Assembly: GCF_003545805.1 (NCBI RefSeq)
Contig: NZ_NMQR01000010.1
Coordinates: 58,445 to 122,444, forward strand
Direction: 5' to 3'
Source of the DNA: Photorhabdus sp. CRCIA-P01
GTDB taxonomy: Bacteria; Pseudomonadota; Gammaproteobacteria; Enterobacterales; Enterobacteriaceae
DNA length: 64,000 nt
Shown: in pieces, positions 8,709-18,156 of the stretch
Position numbering within the stretch: the stretch's first letter is position 1
Layout of the letters: each line of letters opens with the position of its first letter
Notes under the pieces: generated by a model
Database searches by the model: none
What the model saw: the letters and a program-made list of their open reading frames with translations, nothing else
What the model was told of the DNA's origin: nothing
Program-made: the position numbers and the translations under genes

Positions 8709-9165
8709 ACCTTCGCTCTTCGTGATGAAACAAAACTCTGCTCTGACATCCTCCTCACCCTGAAGAGGGTGTCGCAAAAGGCCAGCATTGAAAATAAAAC
8801 CAATCCACTTACCTCAACCAATAAAAACAACCCTATTAATTATCCTCGCTTTGTCGTATTTAAAATTGAACACCCAGAGTAATAAACATCAGATAACAAT
8901 CTCTATTATTAATTGATGTTGCGTCTAAAAATTCATCTCTCATAATTATTTTGTTTCACGAAAAATTATTTAAATAACGATTGATTAAATTTTCAAATAT
9001 AAACAATAACATCTATAAATCATGTTATTGCGGTAGCTATACTTTTCAATAAAAACCAAGTAATAAACGCTTTTTATATTTTAAATACAAATAGTAAATA
9101 AAGGAAAAAATCATCAATTTCATTGTTGAACAAAACAACTCAATATCATATACAAGGTGATAAAA
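8709..9165. other. Gene-free AT-rich stretch with a possible IS200/IS605 end relic
   Basis: No coding frame is supported. At 8741-8771, CTCTGACATCCTCCTCACCC followed by TGAAGAGGGTG forms a CACCCT/AGGGTG hairpin that resembles the subterminal hairpin of IS200/IS605 elements. The rest looks like leader DNA for the next gene. Confidence 0.35.
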
Positions 9166-9957
9166 ATGGAAAAAGAATATAACCTGTCCACTTTAGAATC
9201 CAATACAGAGAATACCAATACTCTGGATCGCCATACAGTTGGTAAAACACCCGGTCGGACTGATAACCCACATTCAGCACGGAAACCGGGTGATGACTAT
9301 ACACAAGCAATAAAAATTAACCCTGACGGCGGCTTAACAGCAGATAAAGATGGACTAAATGTAAAAGCGGGTAATGGTATTAAAGTAGACAGTAACGGCA
9401 TCAGTATTGATCCCAATAATATGCTGCCAAAAGGCATGATTATGATGTTCTCCGGTATGGATGCTCCTACAGGCTGGGCTTTTTGTGATGGTAATAATGG
9501 AACGCCAGATTTAAGAAGTCGTTTTGTCATGTGCGGGGAAACTCTTTCTGAAACAGGGCAAAGCAGTAGTAAAGCTAATGGTAGTGGCACCGAAAAAAGC
9601 TTTTCCAAAAATACAACATCAACTGCGGTTTCGGTAAATGTTACTGTGGAAAATACAATATTAACAGCGTCACAAATACCTAGTCATAACCATATTGGGG
9701 GTATGGGTTATTATTTGCTCAATGGAATGAGATATGGTGGTGACATTCCTAATGACAATAATGTTTTAGTAATACGTAATCAATATGATAATGTAATGAG
9801 TAATTCTAACAACCAACAGGCTCGTTACGCATATACATCAAACACAGGAGATGGACAAGGACATAATCACCCAGCAACAGCATCGTCCCCTGAACATAAT
9901 CATAGTGTTGATATTATTCCACCTTATTATTTACTGGCTTTTATTATGAAACTTTAA
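9166..9957 (+). CDS. Phage tail-collar domain protein
   Basis: A 263-residue protein. The ATG at 9166 is preferred because AAGG lies 8 bp before it. Residues 1-85 are polar, with short repeats of the kind GGLTADKDGLNVKAGNGIKV seen in tail-fibre shafts. Residues 88-125 are a classic tail-collar motif (LPKGMIMMFSGMDAPTGWAF, then TPDLRSRFV). The end HNHSVDIIPPYYLLAFIMKL is the usual C-terminus of such microdomain proteins, and several HNH-like HxH motifs (SHNHIGG, GHNHPA, EHNHSV) may bind metal. Such domains form receptor-binding tips of phage and injection-system fibres. It lies 61 bp before the lectin fusion gene and the two probably form an operon. Role as a fibre for the nearby PVC is possible but unproven. 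Confidence 0.75.
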   Translation: MEKEYNLSTLESNTENTNTLDRHTVGKTPGRTDNPHSARKPGDDYTQAIKINPDGGLTADKDGLNVKAGNGIKVDSNGISIDPNNMLPKGMIMMFSGMDAPTGWAFCDGNNGTPDLRSRFVMCGETLSETGQSSSKANGSGTEKSFSKNTTSTAVSVNVTVENTILTASQIPSHNHIGGMGYYLLNGMRYGGDIPNDNNVLVIRNQYDNVMSNSNNQQARYAYTSNTGDGQGHNHPATASSPEHNHSVDIIPPYYLLAFIMKL

Positions 9958-10018
9958 TTCCATTGCTCAAGGCGATTTAAATTATCTCTCATTTTATAAT
10001 CACAAAGGATATATAACA

Positions 10019-11062
10019 ATGAATATATCTAGTTACTTCTTCCTGAATGAAGAAAACATTAAGTTCAATAATCAATGTTTAAATGCATATATTGGTTATC
10101 CCCACCCCATCAGTAAAGATTGGCCCAACCTGCCTGCCGGGTTCCAAAGATATATTGACGATGTTATTAATTTAAATGGTTTTTTATATTTTTTTAAAGG
10201 TTCACTATATCTTAAATTCGATATCGCGAAAGCACAGGTCGTTGATGGACCGAATTTCATTATAGATGGGTGGCCTGGATTAAAAGGAACAGAACTGGAA
10301 AATGGAATAGATGCAGCCATAGAATTGACTACAAACACTGTCTGTTTCTTTAAAGGTGAACATTGTGTAGATTACACCATCGATTTACACACAATTAAGA
10401 TCAGCACTATTTCAGATCGGTGGGGAATGACTGGGAAATATGCAGCATTTAGTAGCAATCTGGGTGCTGTTATTTCATGGCCAGATATCGATGGAAATTT
10501 TATTTATTTTTTCAAAGGTGATTCTTTTATTCGGTTCGACCCAAATTTGAATGCACTTGATGCCGGGCCAATCATCATCTCCAGCGATAATGAGGGTTGG
10601 AGAGGGTTAACCTTCAAAAATGTTCAATCGGCAGTATCGATCGATACTGATTTATTAGGCAGTCACCGAGACAATAATGGAGGCAATAGTAAAGTCTGTA
10701 ATGGAACATGTGGTACTAATGATACGGGTAAATATTGTTTCAAGTTACCTCAAAGTATTCGATTCGGCCTGATAGCCTACGCTAATACAAATATCCCGCA
10801 AACTGTAAAAGTATATATTGACGATCTTCTGGTAGATACATTAACCGGTAAAGGACAAAATAATCTCATGGCGACTAAAGCCTACACATCAGGTACAGGC
10901 AAAATCTGTATTGAGATTGCAGGAGATGGCAAACCATGCAAACTTCGTTATTTCGATAATACATTTGATGGAAATCCGGGAACCGCTATTATCGGTGCTG
11001 AAAATGGTACCAATAGTCATTACAATGATAGCGTGGTGTTCTTGAATTGGCCTCTGACATAA
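10019..11062 (+). CDS. Hemopexin-like (photopexin) / LecB-type lectin fusion protein
   Basis: A 347-residue two-domain protein. Residues 1-210 hold four hemopexin-type repeats, with the FF(K)G-x5-F pattern at FLYFFKGSLYLKFD, VCFFKGEHCVDY and FIYFFKGDSFIRFD, which suits one four-bladed propeller like Photorhabdus photopexins. Residues 240-347 match the PA-IIL/LecB fucose-lectin fold: FKLPQSIRFGLIAYAN, then IIGAENGTNSHYNDSVVFLN, and the terminal WPLT. LecB N21 is kept as N256, E95 as E328, N103 as N336 and D104 as D337, but calcium ligands D99 and D101 are N332 and H334, and the C-terminal Gly is Thr. The sugar-choice loop SSG is TNI (257-259). No signal peptide. AAAGGA precedes the ATG, and a terminator follows. 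Confidence 0.8.
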   Translation: MNISSYFFLNEENIKFNNQCLNAYIGYPHPISKDWPNLPAGFQRYIDDVINLNGFLYFFKGSLYLKFDIAKAQVVDGPNFIIDGWPGLKGTELENGIDAAIELTTNTVCFFKGEHCVDYTIDLHTIKISTISDRWGMTGKYAAFSSNLGAVISWPDIDGNFIYFFKGDSFIRFDPNLNALDAGPIIISSDNEGWRGLTFKNVQSAVSIDTDLLGSHRDNNGGNSKVCNGTCGTNDTGKYCFKLPQSIRFGLIAYANTNIPQTVKVYIDDLLVDTLTGKGQNNLMATKAYTSGTGKICIEIAGDGKPCKLRYFDNTFDGNPGTAIIGAENGTNSHYNDSVVFLNWPLT

Positions 11063-11114
11063 ACTAAAAATACTTAGGTAAATGTCACTATCAATAAATA
11101 AAATCAATATTATT

Positions 11115-11138
11115 GCGCCCTCCGGGGCGCATTTTTTC
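11115..11138 (+). terminator. Rho-independent terminator after the lectin fusion gene
   Basis: GCGCCCTCCGGGGCGC hairpin followed by ATTTTTTCC, 52 bp after the stop codon. The hairpin and its right flank (CCGTAAAATAAAT) are related to the repeated mukB-downstream element at 5775 and 12922. Confidence 0.85.
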
Positions 11139-11252
11139 CTACTCATATGACTACCGTAAAATAAATAGTAGTATTTGGCGGATTATCCTGATTTTATTTA
11201 CTCTTAAAAATTTACAAATAATTTCAGACAAGAAATATGAAGTACTACCCCA

Positions 11253-11500
11253 TTAATAATGATACCGGCAAGAAAGAATAATCAATCGATCACCTTCCAC
11301 TTTATAGATTAGCCTATGCTCATCGGTAATACGACGTGACCAATAACCTGTAAGATTATGTTTCAATGGCTCAGATTTACCAATACCACGGAATGGCGTT
11401 CTCTCTATATCTTTAAGAAGCGCGTTAATCCGCTTAACGGGCTTCTTATCATTCTGTTGTCAGAAAAAGTAATCTTGCCAGAATTTACCCACAAAATGCT
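11253..11500 (-). pseudogene. yoeB-type mRNA-interferase toxin, broken by a nonsense codon
   Basis: The reverse strand reads a nearly complete YoeB C-terminal part: QNDKKPVKRINALLKDIERT, then GKSEPLKHNLTGYWSRRITD, EHRLIYKVEGDRLIILSC and the terminal RYHY. The motif in YoeB where a Trp is expected (DYxYWQ) reads DYFF-stop-QQ because TGG became TGA at about 11462-11464. The N-terminus is also degraded. The family are ribosome-dependent RNases that end in a His-Tyr pair; this copy should be inactive. No YefM antitoxin is recognisable upstream. Confidence 0.8.
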
Positions 11501-11513
11501 TATTTAATTAACC

Positions 11514-11624
11514 TCAGTTCTGCTTAAGAACAGAGATTTCAGAAGCACGTAGATTCAGACTCGGTCTTATCGCTTGGAATGTAAATGTGCCGCTTCTATG
11601 CGTTTCGTGCATTGACTCACGCAT
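11514..11624 (-). CDS. Small ORF of unknown function
   Basis: A 36-codon frame from ATG at 11624 to TGA at 11514, encoding a peptide that ends in LNLRASEISVLKQN. I cannot assign it. It lies where an antitoxin would stand before the yoeB relic but does not look like YefM. It may be a remnant. Confidence 0.25.
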   Translation of the reverse strand: MRESMHETHRSGTFTFQAIRPSLNLRASEISVLKQN

Positions 11625-11626
11625 TT

Positions 11627-11737
11627 TTATGCCGATAACGTATCAACAGTAAATTTGTCGGACATGTGTTCAAGCTCACTCTGGCTCAGTCCAGTAATTT
11701 TCATCGCCGTTTCACGGTCGATACTCATACTTTGGTG
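11627..11737 (-). pseudogene. 3' fragment of an Rpn-family nuclease gene
   Basis: The reverse strand encodes MSIDRETAMKITGLSQSELE and then a frame to the stop at 11627. This is a near copy of the C-terminus of the intact gene at 11813-12775 (MGIDRETIMKTTGLSQNELE). It is a leftover of a duplicated gene. Confidence 0.8.
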
Positions 11738-11812
11738 ACTGTTCTGACAGTCACCGTAAGATCCTCTTTTAACACGAATCGTTGAATGCTGATTAAGAGC
11801 TCTCAATACGAG

Positions 11813-12775
11813 TTAGTGGCGTATTTGCTCAAGTTCGTTTTGGCTCAACCCGGTGGTTTTCATTATCGTTTCACGGTCGATACCCATGTCGATCATCGCC
11901 CACGCGACTTTCAAGATCCCCCGTTTTTCGCCTTCCTGCAATCCTTCCTGACGTCCTTCCTGACGTCCTTCCTGACGCCCTTCCTGACGCCCTTCCTGAC
12001 GCCCTTCCTGACGTCCTTTCTGCTCGAGTTTCTGCGCTATTGTCATCAGTACCTCCTCATACTTCGGGGACTGTTCTGCCAGTCGCCGGATAAAACCCTC
12101 TGGATCGGCGGTATCTCCCGCCTGTAATAAGTAGTTTAGCACGCTTTTTAGCTGTTCATCCGTATAGTAATCATACGTCAGCAGTATGACCAACTCTTGC
12201 AGCAACTCTGCCATATCTCGCTGCCGGATATGCTTTTGCACCATTTCCAGTAGCGCGACCCGTTTATGCGTCAGAATTTTATCATCCGGGATTACCGTCA
12301 CATCTACCAGCGGGAATGCACCGGAATAGATTTCCTCCGCCAGGGCCGGATCATCGAAACAGTCGAGCCAATGGGTACTCCAGGGATACGGCTGTATTTT
12401 CCCGTGATAGAACAACACCGGAATAACTAGCGGCAATTTTTCATGTCCCTGTTCCAGATGCCGCTGCATTGCGGAAATACTGTATCGCATCAGCCGGAAT
12501 GCCATCATCTTATCCGGGGAACTCTGGTGTTCGATCACGCAATATACGTATCCGTCACCCTGTGCTGTTTTCAATGAATACAAAATGTCGGAATAATGCG
12601 CACGCAAATTGCCTTCAATAAACGACCCTGATTCCAACCGCAGTGTATCCAGATCACAAACTGCCCGTAATGTCGCAGGCAAATGGATCTCCAAAAAGTC
12701 TCTGGCAGTATCAATATGACTTAAAAACTGTTTAAAAACAGCGTCATGTGGCGTTGGTGTATTTTTTCTCTTCAT
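11813..12775 (-). CDS. Rpn-family recombination-promoting nuclease (YhgA-like, PD-(D/E)XK)
   Basis: A 320-residue protein of the transposase_31/Rpn family. It starts with the typical PHDAVFKQFLSHIDTARDFL, has a PD-(D/E)XK-like core with D63 (YSDILYSLK) and E82-x-Q84 (YCVIEHQSS), then VIPVLFYHG, and ends with a Gly-Arg-Gln-Glu repeat tract and a short helical tail ending in GLSQNELEQIRH. E. coli Rpn proteins are DNA endonucleases that raise RecA-independent recombination of transferred DNA. The gene is often multicopy in Photorhabdus; fragments lie at 11627, 45810 and 48101. The coding GC content is higher than in the neighbouring island genes. Confidence 0.85.
   Translation of the reverse strand: MKRKNTPTPHDAVFKQFLSHIDTARDFLEIHLPATLRAVCDLDTLRLESGSFIEGNLRAHYSDILYSLKTAQGDGYVYCVIEHQSSPDKMMAFRLMRYSISAMQRHLEQGHEKLPLVIPVLFYHGKIQPYPWSTHWLDCFDDPALAEEIYSGAFPLVDVTVIPDDKILTHKRVALLEMVQKHIRQRDMAELLQELVILLTYDYYTDEQLKSVLNYLLQAGDTADPEGFIRRLAEQSPKYEEVLMTIAQKLEQKGRQEGRQEGRQEGRQEGRQEGRQEGLQEGEKRGILKVAWAMIDMGIDRETIMKTTGLSQNELEQIRH
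11931..12018 (-). repeat. 12-bp tandem repeat encoding (GRQE)n in the Rpn gene
   Basis: About seven copies of CCTTCCTGACGT/C in a row. Each unit is four codons, so copy-number slippage keeps the frame. The product is a polar charged linker before the C-terminal helix. Confidence 0.9.
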
Positions 12776-12857
12776 CGGTGAATGGTAGCATACTTTCTTT
12801 TATATTGAAGGAATATTAAGCAAAAAACCAAGCGGACTGAATAATATGTCCTTTTCT

Positions 12858-13012
12858 CGTATCAATAATATCTAATCTGATAAGCAGAAAATAAACTGTA
12901 CAATCTCAAGCTAAACTATCTATTGCGCCATCCGTGGCGCAATCTCTTTATTTTCTCTATCAATGACTATCGCAAGTCATCCATTTAATTAAGCGGTAGC
13001 ATCTGAAATCAA
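12858..13012. repeat. mukB 3' end and downstream hairpin, source copy of the repeat
   Basis: Includes the last codons of mukB and the perfect hairpin ATTGCGCCATCCGTGGCGCA at 12922-12943, followed on the + strand by TCTCTTTATTTT. The hairpin may act as a terminator. Decayed copies occur at 5711-5855 and, for the hairpin part, at 11085-11170. Confidence 0.7.
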
Positions 13013-16000
13013 TTGAGTTGCCGGAGCATCCTGCCCAAATCCCCGCAGCCCGACCACATGAACATGTTCGTGGTTTTTAAATACTTTACGCACCAATTTA
13101 TAGGTGGTCCCTTTTTCAGGGCTGATATTTTCTGGTGCAGCGATAATTAACTGCATTTGCAGGCGTTCGCATAATTCAAACAAAGTAGCGATAGATTTGG
13201 CATCCAAACGCGCCGCTTCATCCAAGAACAGCAACCGACAAGGGGAAATATCCTTACCACGCAAACGGCGAGATTCCTCTTCCCAACTCTGCACCACCAT
13301 CACCAAAATCGACATGCCGGTACCAATCGCTTCACCGGTCGATAGCGCCCCACTCTCTGCTTTCAACCAACCATCCGATCCGCGGTTAACTTCAACATCC
13401 AGTTCCAAATAGTTACGGTAATCCAGCAATTCTTCACCTATGGTTTGCGGCAAGCGCTGCCCCATATCCACTTGCGGATTCAGACGCTGATAAAGTTTTG
13501 CCATTGCCTCAGAGAAGGTCAATCGCTGGCTGTTAAACAGGTCCTGATGTTGTTCCTGCTGTTCAGAAAGTACATCCAGCAATATTGCATGGCTTTCACG
13601 CACATTCACATTCAGCCGCACACCACGAACCTGACCAAAGGAGACGGCTTGTAATCCCTGATTCAGCATACGAATACGGTTCTGCTCACGCTGAATGGTT
13701 TTGCGGATAATATTCGCCACACTCTTCGAACTGATAGCGAGTTTTTGCTCGCGGGCAGTCAGTTCTTCCGTCAGACGGGCCAGCTCAATTTCCATCTGTT
13801 CAATCGCGTCAACCGGATCGTCAGTGCGGATAATGTCCTGACGAATACGTTCACGCAGATGCTGATAAACAGCTATAAAGAACTGCACTTTACGTTCAGG
13901 CCGTTTAGGATCTTCCGATAAACGCAAAGCATCACGCAGATGTTCGTTATCAGCCACCGCCAGACGCAATGCCCCCAACGCTTTATCCGACATGGAACGT
14001 AACGCGCCACCTTCCATATACGCCAGTTCACGGCGATGTAGGCGACGTTCAACGCCATTGTCTTTCACCATGCGCATCACTGCACACCAACCCGCTTTAG
14101 CAACAACCACGTGTTCACGGATCTGATGGTAATCGCGTTCCAGTTTCCGCAGTTTTTTCTGCACGCTTTCCATTTCCGCTTCACAGAAGGCGATCTGTTT
14201 CTCAAGCTGATTGACTCTGGAACGGTTAACGCTGAGTGCTTCATGGAGTCGATCACGACTCTCGCGGGCGCGAATTTCAGCATTCGCATCCGCCTGCACA
14301 CCGATATCTTTCATCTCCTGTAGCAGCTCTTTCAGCATATCCTGTTTGGTTTCATAGGAGCTTTTCAGGGATGCCAGCACCTGGTTAAACTGGGAATACT
14401 GCGCTTGCTGTTGACGCAGTTGTTCACGGGCGCGGCTGCGATCCGATTCCGCATGTTCCAGACGCTGACGCAGTTTGTCATTCAGATCCGCATTTTCACT
14501 GAGCATGCCCGCAGAATCACTGTAGCTGAAATGCGCACGGCGCTGTACGACTTCCACCAGCGCAAAAGCCTGTTGTTTAGCCTGATGCTGACTGTGTTTG
14601 GCGATTGCATAATCCTGCTGTAACTGTTCATGTTGCTGTGGATCACTTTGCAAAACCGCAACCATAGGTTCCAGTTTTGTCAGCGCCGAACCATGTTGTT
14701 GCAGGAAACGCGCCGCTTCCTGCGCTTCGTCCCTCTCTTCGCGCACTTCTTCTACGCGATCAATTAACGTTTCATCCAATAACAGACTGATTTGAGGGAT
14801 CAGGCGGTTTAATGCGGTCAGGCTTTCTTTCGCCTGTGTATATTGCTGGCGCTGCTGTTGAGTTTGATCTTCAAACCGGGACACTTCACGTTCCAGTTCC
14901 GTATGGCGCTGTTTCAGTTCACGGATTTCAGCTTCCGGATCGGTATCAAATGCCACAGACAGGTGTTTACCGACAAATTGACTGAACGCCTGATGAGCAC
15001 GCTGAATTTTCTGCACATCAAAAGAGAGCGTGGCATAACGCTCTGCCAAGGCATCACGCTCCAGATTCAAGACTTCCAAACGGTTTTCTCTGGCGGCGCG
15101 ACCAAACAGCGGCAATTCAGGGTAACGGGAATAACGCCATTGGCGGTCGGAAGATTTGACCAGTACCGCATTGGTCTGCTCTTCGGCATGAAATACGCTG
15201 TCATCAAAGGATTGTGGGTCTCCTTCAATTAAGTAGAGATCTTCCGGGCAATCTTCCAGCGTTTCAAGATGCGGGCGTACCAGAGAAAGATCCGGCACCA
15301 CAATGCCGTGACGCGCCGGTCCGTATAGGGCTGAGAAATAAGGCGCATCATCAATGGTGATATCGTCATAAATTTCCGACAGCAAAACCCCGCCGAAACG
15401 TTCTGCCAAGGCAATCATCCGGCTATCTTCCGCGCCGCTTGGCTGACTGAGGCGCTCGATTTGCTTTTCCAGCTTACGTTTTTGCGCCGCAACTTCATCA
15501 CGCTCTACCGTGGCTTCACGCTCACGCTCAAGCAACTGCTGCATATATTCGGTTACGTCATTACTGCTTGCCAGTGCCTCACCATTCTGTTCACACAGTT
15601 GGTTCAGGGTATCCTGCGCCGCCAGCCAAACCGGTGCGCGGGCAGTCAGTGACTGAATTTTCTGTTTCAGTTGTTCAAGTTCCTGACGCATCTCCATACG
15701 GCGTTCACCGCTTTCATTGACGCTCAGGCTCAACGCTTCTTGCCGAGCTTCAAGTTCATTTTGCAACGCTTCCAGATCTTCAGCCTGATATTGACGCCCC
15801 TGACGCTGACAAAACTCGCTCAATAAACGCTCTGCGTTCTGCTGGTTGTTCAGCCGCTGTTCCAGTTCAGACAACCGCATCCGCAATGGCTGCACCCGAT
15901 CCGCCAGATGTCGCTGTGATGGCCAGTCACGCAGCAATTCGCGGGCGCTCTGCCATGCTGCACTACGGCTGATTTCACCAACCATACTTTTGACTAATTG

Positions 16001-17437
16001 ATACGCCTGTTCGAACTGATTATGAGCCGCATCTGCAACACTTAATTTCTGTTCTAACGCCAACAGGGCTTCTGTCGCCTGTTGCTCTTTTGCCTGAAAA
16101 GTTTGTAACCATGTTTCCGCATTATCCGCAGAAAGATCCGGGAGCCGACAAAGTTCACGGGCACGCTCCAGCGCCTGTAACGCCTGTTGATACTGAATGG
16201 CGCGGGTTTGCTGAACATCCAATGCCTGCTGGTAATCCGCCAACTGGCTTTTCAGCTCATCAACTTCCTGTTCTGCTGCTTCCGCTCTGGCTTCATATTC
16301 AGCCTGAAGTTCCGCTGCTTCTTCAACAACCTCGGTTTGCTCTTCCAGACGATAAGAGAGCTCTTCCAGATCCCCCTGATAACGGTCAATTTTTTCCTGC
16401 TGACGCATGGCTGTCCGCACCAGATTCAGGTGGTCACTGGCCGCCTGATGATCAGCTTCTAAATCAGTAGAGGCGCCATTCTGTTCAGTCAGTTCTCGCG
16501 CTATCTCTACATGACGATACCGCTCAGTCGCCAGTTGCCTATGGCTACCAAATAGCTCTCCACGCAATGCCAATGCCTGATCCAGATGGGTACGGCGCTC
16601 ATTGGCATGGCGCATATAGTCAGCCGAAACGTAAGCCGTCGCTTCGGTGATCAAGTGTTTGAACAGATCGCGATCAGATTGGGTTACCCGGATAGCTTCC
16701 AGTGTTATACGGTTTTCACGCAGCGCCGCTTCCATATCCTGAAATGCCTTCCGAACACCACTATTTTCCGGCAACAAGTAATCACGCAGGGAACGGGTAA
16801 TGGCGCTGGAAATACCACCGTACAGGGAAGCTTCGATCAGACGATAAAATTTACTACGATCACTCGCTGAACGCAGGCGTTTTGGGATCACACCCAAATC
16901 AAACATCAGCGCATGGTAATCGGTGATGGAGTTAAATTGTTTGAACTGCACGCCTTCCATCTCATCAAGGCGATCTTTCAGTTCATTCAGTGGCAATACA
17001 CGCGCCTGTCTTTCACCCACATTTTCAGTTAATAGCTGCGTAGGTTGAATAGCGGTTGGCAAGCCTTGGATCATAAAGGGTTTGATATCGACCTTACGGT
17101 CACGCCCCGCAACCTGTTGCAACCTCACCCCAACGATGACCCGCTGATGCCGCGAGTTAATGACATCCAGCGTTGAGTAACAGACTCCCGCGCGTAACTT
17201 GCCGTGCAAACCTTTATCACGCGAACCGGAAGTGGCACCCGCTTCGGTGGTGTTACGGAAATGCAACAAGGTTAAATCAGGGATCAGCGCGGTGACAAAA
17301 GCTGCCATCGTGGTGGATTTACCCGCCCCATTGCCACCTGATAAGGTGGTCACCAGTTCATCAAGATCAAATGTTCTGGCAAAAAAACCATTCCAGTTAA
17401 CCAGCGTCAGTGAACGAAATTTACCGCGTTCAATCAT
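12989..17437 (-). CDS. mukB: Chromosome condensin subunit MukB
   Basis: A 1482-residue SMC-like ATPase, close to the 1486 of E. coli. Walker [10 protein letters not shown] lies at 34-42. Long coiled-coil arms surround a central hinge, and the C-terminal head has the signature [20 protein letters not shown] and Walker [13 protein letters not shown]. MukB dimers with MukE and MukF compact and segregate the chromosome and bind topoisomerase IV. Its start overlaps the mukE stop by 4 bp (ATGA-type coupling), the standard mukF-mukE-mukB arrangement. In E. coli ldtD follows mukB; here an accessory island follows instead. Confidence 0.98.
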   Translation of the reverse strand: MIERGKFRSLTLVNWNGFFARTFDLDELVTTLSGGNGAGKSTTMAAFVTALIPDLTLLHFRNTTEAGATSGSRDKGLHGKLRAGVCYSTLDVINSRHQRVIVGVRLQQVAGRDRKVDIKPFMIQGLPTAIQPTQLLTENVGERQARVLPLNELKDRLDEMEGVQFKQFNSITDYHALMFDLGVIPKRLRSASDRSKFYRLIEASLYGGISSAITRSLRDYLLPENSGVRKAFQDMEAALRENRITLEAIRVTQSDRDLFKHLITEATAYVSADYMRHANERRTHLDQALALRGELFGSHRQLATERYRHVEIARELTEQNGASTDLEADHQAASDHLNLVRTAMRQQEKIDRYQGDLEELSYRLEEQTEVVEEAAELQAEYEARAEAAEQEVDELKSQLADYQQALDVQQTRAIQYQQALQALERARELCRLPDLSADNAETWLQTFQAKEQQATEALLALEQKLSVADAAHNQFEQAYQLVKSMVGEISRSAAWQSARELLRDWPSQRHLADRVQPLRMRLSELEQRLNNQQNAERLLSEFCQRQGRQYQAEDLEALQNELEARQEALSLSVNESGERRMEMRQELEQLKQKIQSLTARAPVWLAAQDTLNQLCEQNGEALASSNDVTEYMQQLLEREREATVERDEVAAQKRKLEKQIERLSQPSGAEDSRMIALAERFGGVLLSEIYDDITIDDAPYFSALYGPARHGIVVPDLSLVRPHLETLEDCPEDLYLIEGDPQSFDDSVFHAEEQTNAVLVKSSDRQWRYSRYPELPLFGRAARENRLEVLNLERDALAERYATLSFDVQKIQRAHQAFSQFVGKHLSVAFDTDPEAEIRELKQRHTELEREVSRFEDQTQQQRQQYTQAKESLTALNRLIPQISLLLDETLIDRVEEVREERDEAQEAARFLQQHGSALTKLEPMVAVLQSDPQQHEQLQQDYAIAKHSQHQAKQQAFALVEVVQRRAHFSYSDSAGMLSENADLNDKLRQRLEHAESDRSRAREQLRQQQAQYSQFNQVLASLKSSYETKQDMLKELLQEMKDIGVQADANAEIRARESRDRLHEALSVNRSRVNQLEKQIAFCEAEMESVQKKLRKLERDYHQIREHVVVAKAGWCAVMRMVKDNGVERRLHRRELAYMEGGALRSMSDKALGALRLAVADNEHLRDALRLSEDPKRPERKVQFFIAVYQHLRERIRQDIIRTDDPVDAIEQMEIELARLTEELTAREQKLAISSKSVANIIRKTIQREQNRIRMLNQGLQAVSFGQVRGVRLNVNVRESHAILLDVLSEQQEQHQDLFNSQRLTFSEAMAKLYQRLNPQVDMGQRLPQTIGEELLDYRNYLELDVEVNRGSDGWLKAESGALSTGEAIGTGMSILVMVVQSWEEESRRLRGKDISPCRLLFLDEAARLDAKSIATLFELCERLQMQLIIAAPENISPEKGTTYKLVRKVFKNHEHVHVVGLRGFGQDAPATQLISDATA

Positions 17438-18156
17438 GGTTGTTCATCTCCCGCACCTTCTGCTGAGCTATCCGGTGTTTCATCATTTTCACTGTCATCA
17501 AGCGACAAGCCGTTTTCAACCGGCATTGCCTCACCATCACGGATCATCCTCAGTTGGACTTCACGAGGATCGTCGCCACTGCGTACATCAGCACCAAAAC
17601 GGAATACCGCCTCAGTGATGGTAAATTTGTTGTTGTCATTTGGCAGAAAATAGACCATGCCCAAACGGCGCAGACGGTTCAGTGCCGTGCGCACTTTTTC
17701 CTGCAATTTCTGTTTATCCAAATCGGAACCGGAGGAGCGCTGGTTGACAAACTTCATCAGTTTGCTCTCATCAGCCAGTGAGATCAGCTCTTCGTATAAC
17801 TCTTGAGCAGTAAAAATCCCCTGATTCGCCAGCCGTTCCGGGCTGAGATAGAGATAACAGAGGATTTTGCCGACCATCATATCCAGCTCTGATAATACCG
17901 ATCGCGGGATCAACGTGGTCGAACGGGGCCGCAGATAGAAGAAGCCTTCCGGTGCACGGATCAACTCCACATTATAGCGGGCGTAAAATTCTTCCAATTG
18001 CTCCTGAAAATCCATCAGATAAGCGTGATTATCAAGATCATCCATTCCGATATGACGACCCGCACGAAGCTGGCTGTCCAGTTCCGGGAAAAGTGAATTG
18101 GCTAACGCCTGTGCCAGTTTAACCGGCATAAATTGTTCAATATGTGTCGATGACAT
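17434..18156 (-). CDS. mukE: Condensin accessory subunit MukE
   Basis: A 240-residue winged-helix protein. I start at [18 protein letters not shown] (18156) because E. coli MukE begins there and AAGG lies 8-9 bp before it; an upstream ATG at 18183 lies inside mukF. It has the conserved [20 protein letters not shown] and a Glu/Asp-rich tail. MukE binds MukF and regulates the MukB ATPase. Its start overlaps the mukF end by 20 bp. Confidence 0.95.
   Translation of the reverse strand: MSSTHIEQFMPVKLAQALANSLFPELDSQLRAGRHIGMDDLDNHAYLMDFQEQLEEFYARYNVELIRAPEGFFYLRPRSTTLIPRSVLSELDMMVGKILCYLYLSPERLANQGIFTAQELYEELISLADESKLMKFVNQRSSGSDLDKQKLQEKVRTALNRLRRLGMVYFLPNDNNKFTITEAVFRFGADVRSGDDPREVQLRMIRDGEAMPVENGLSLDDSENDETPDSSAEGAGDEQP

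Noticed and set aside
11931..12018. Tandem 12-bp array as a possible iteron or CRISPR
   Set aside because: It is in frame within the Rpn gene and encodes GRQE units without spacers.
14843..16470. Open frames on the + strand across mukB
   Set aside because: Shadows of the mukB coding sequence with no recognisable domains or ribosome sites.
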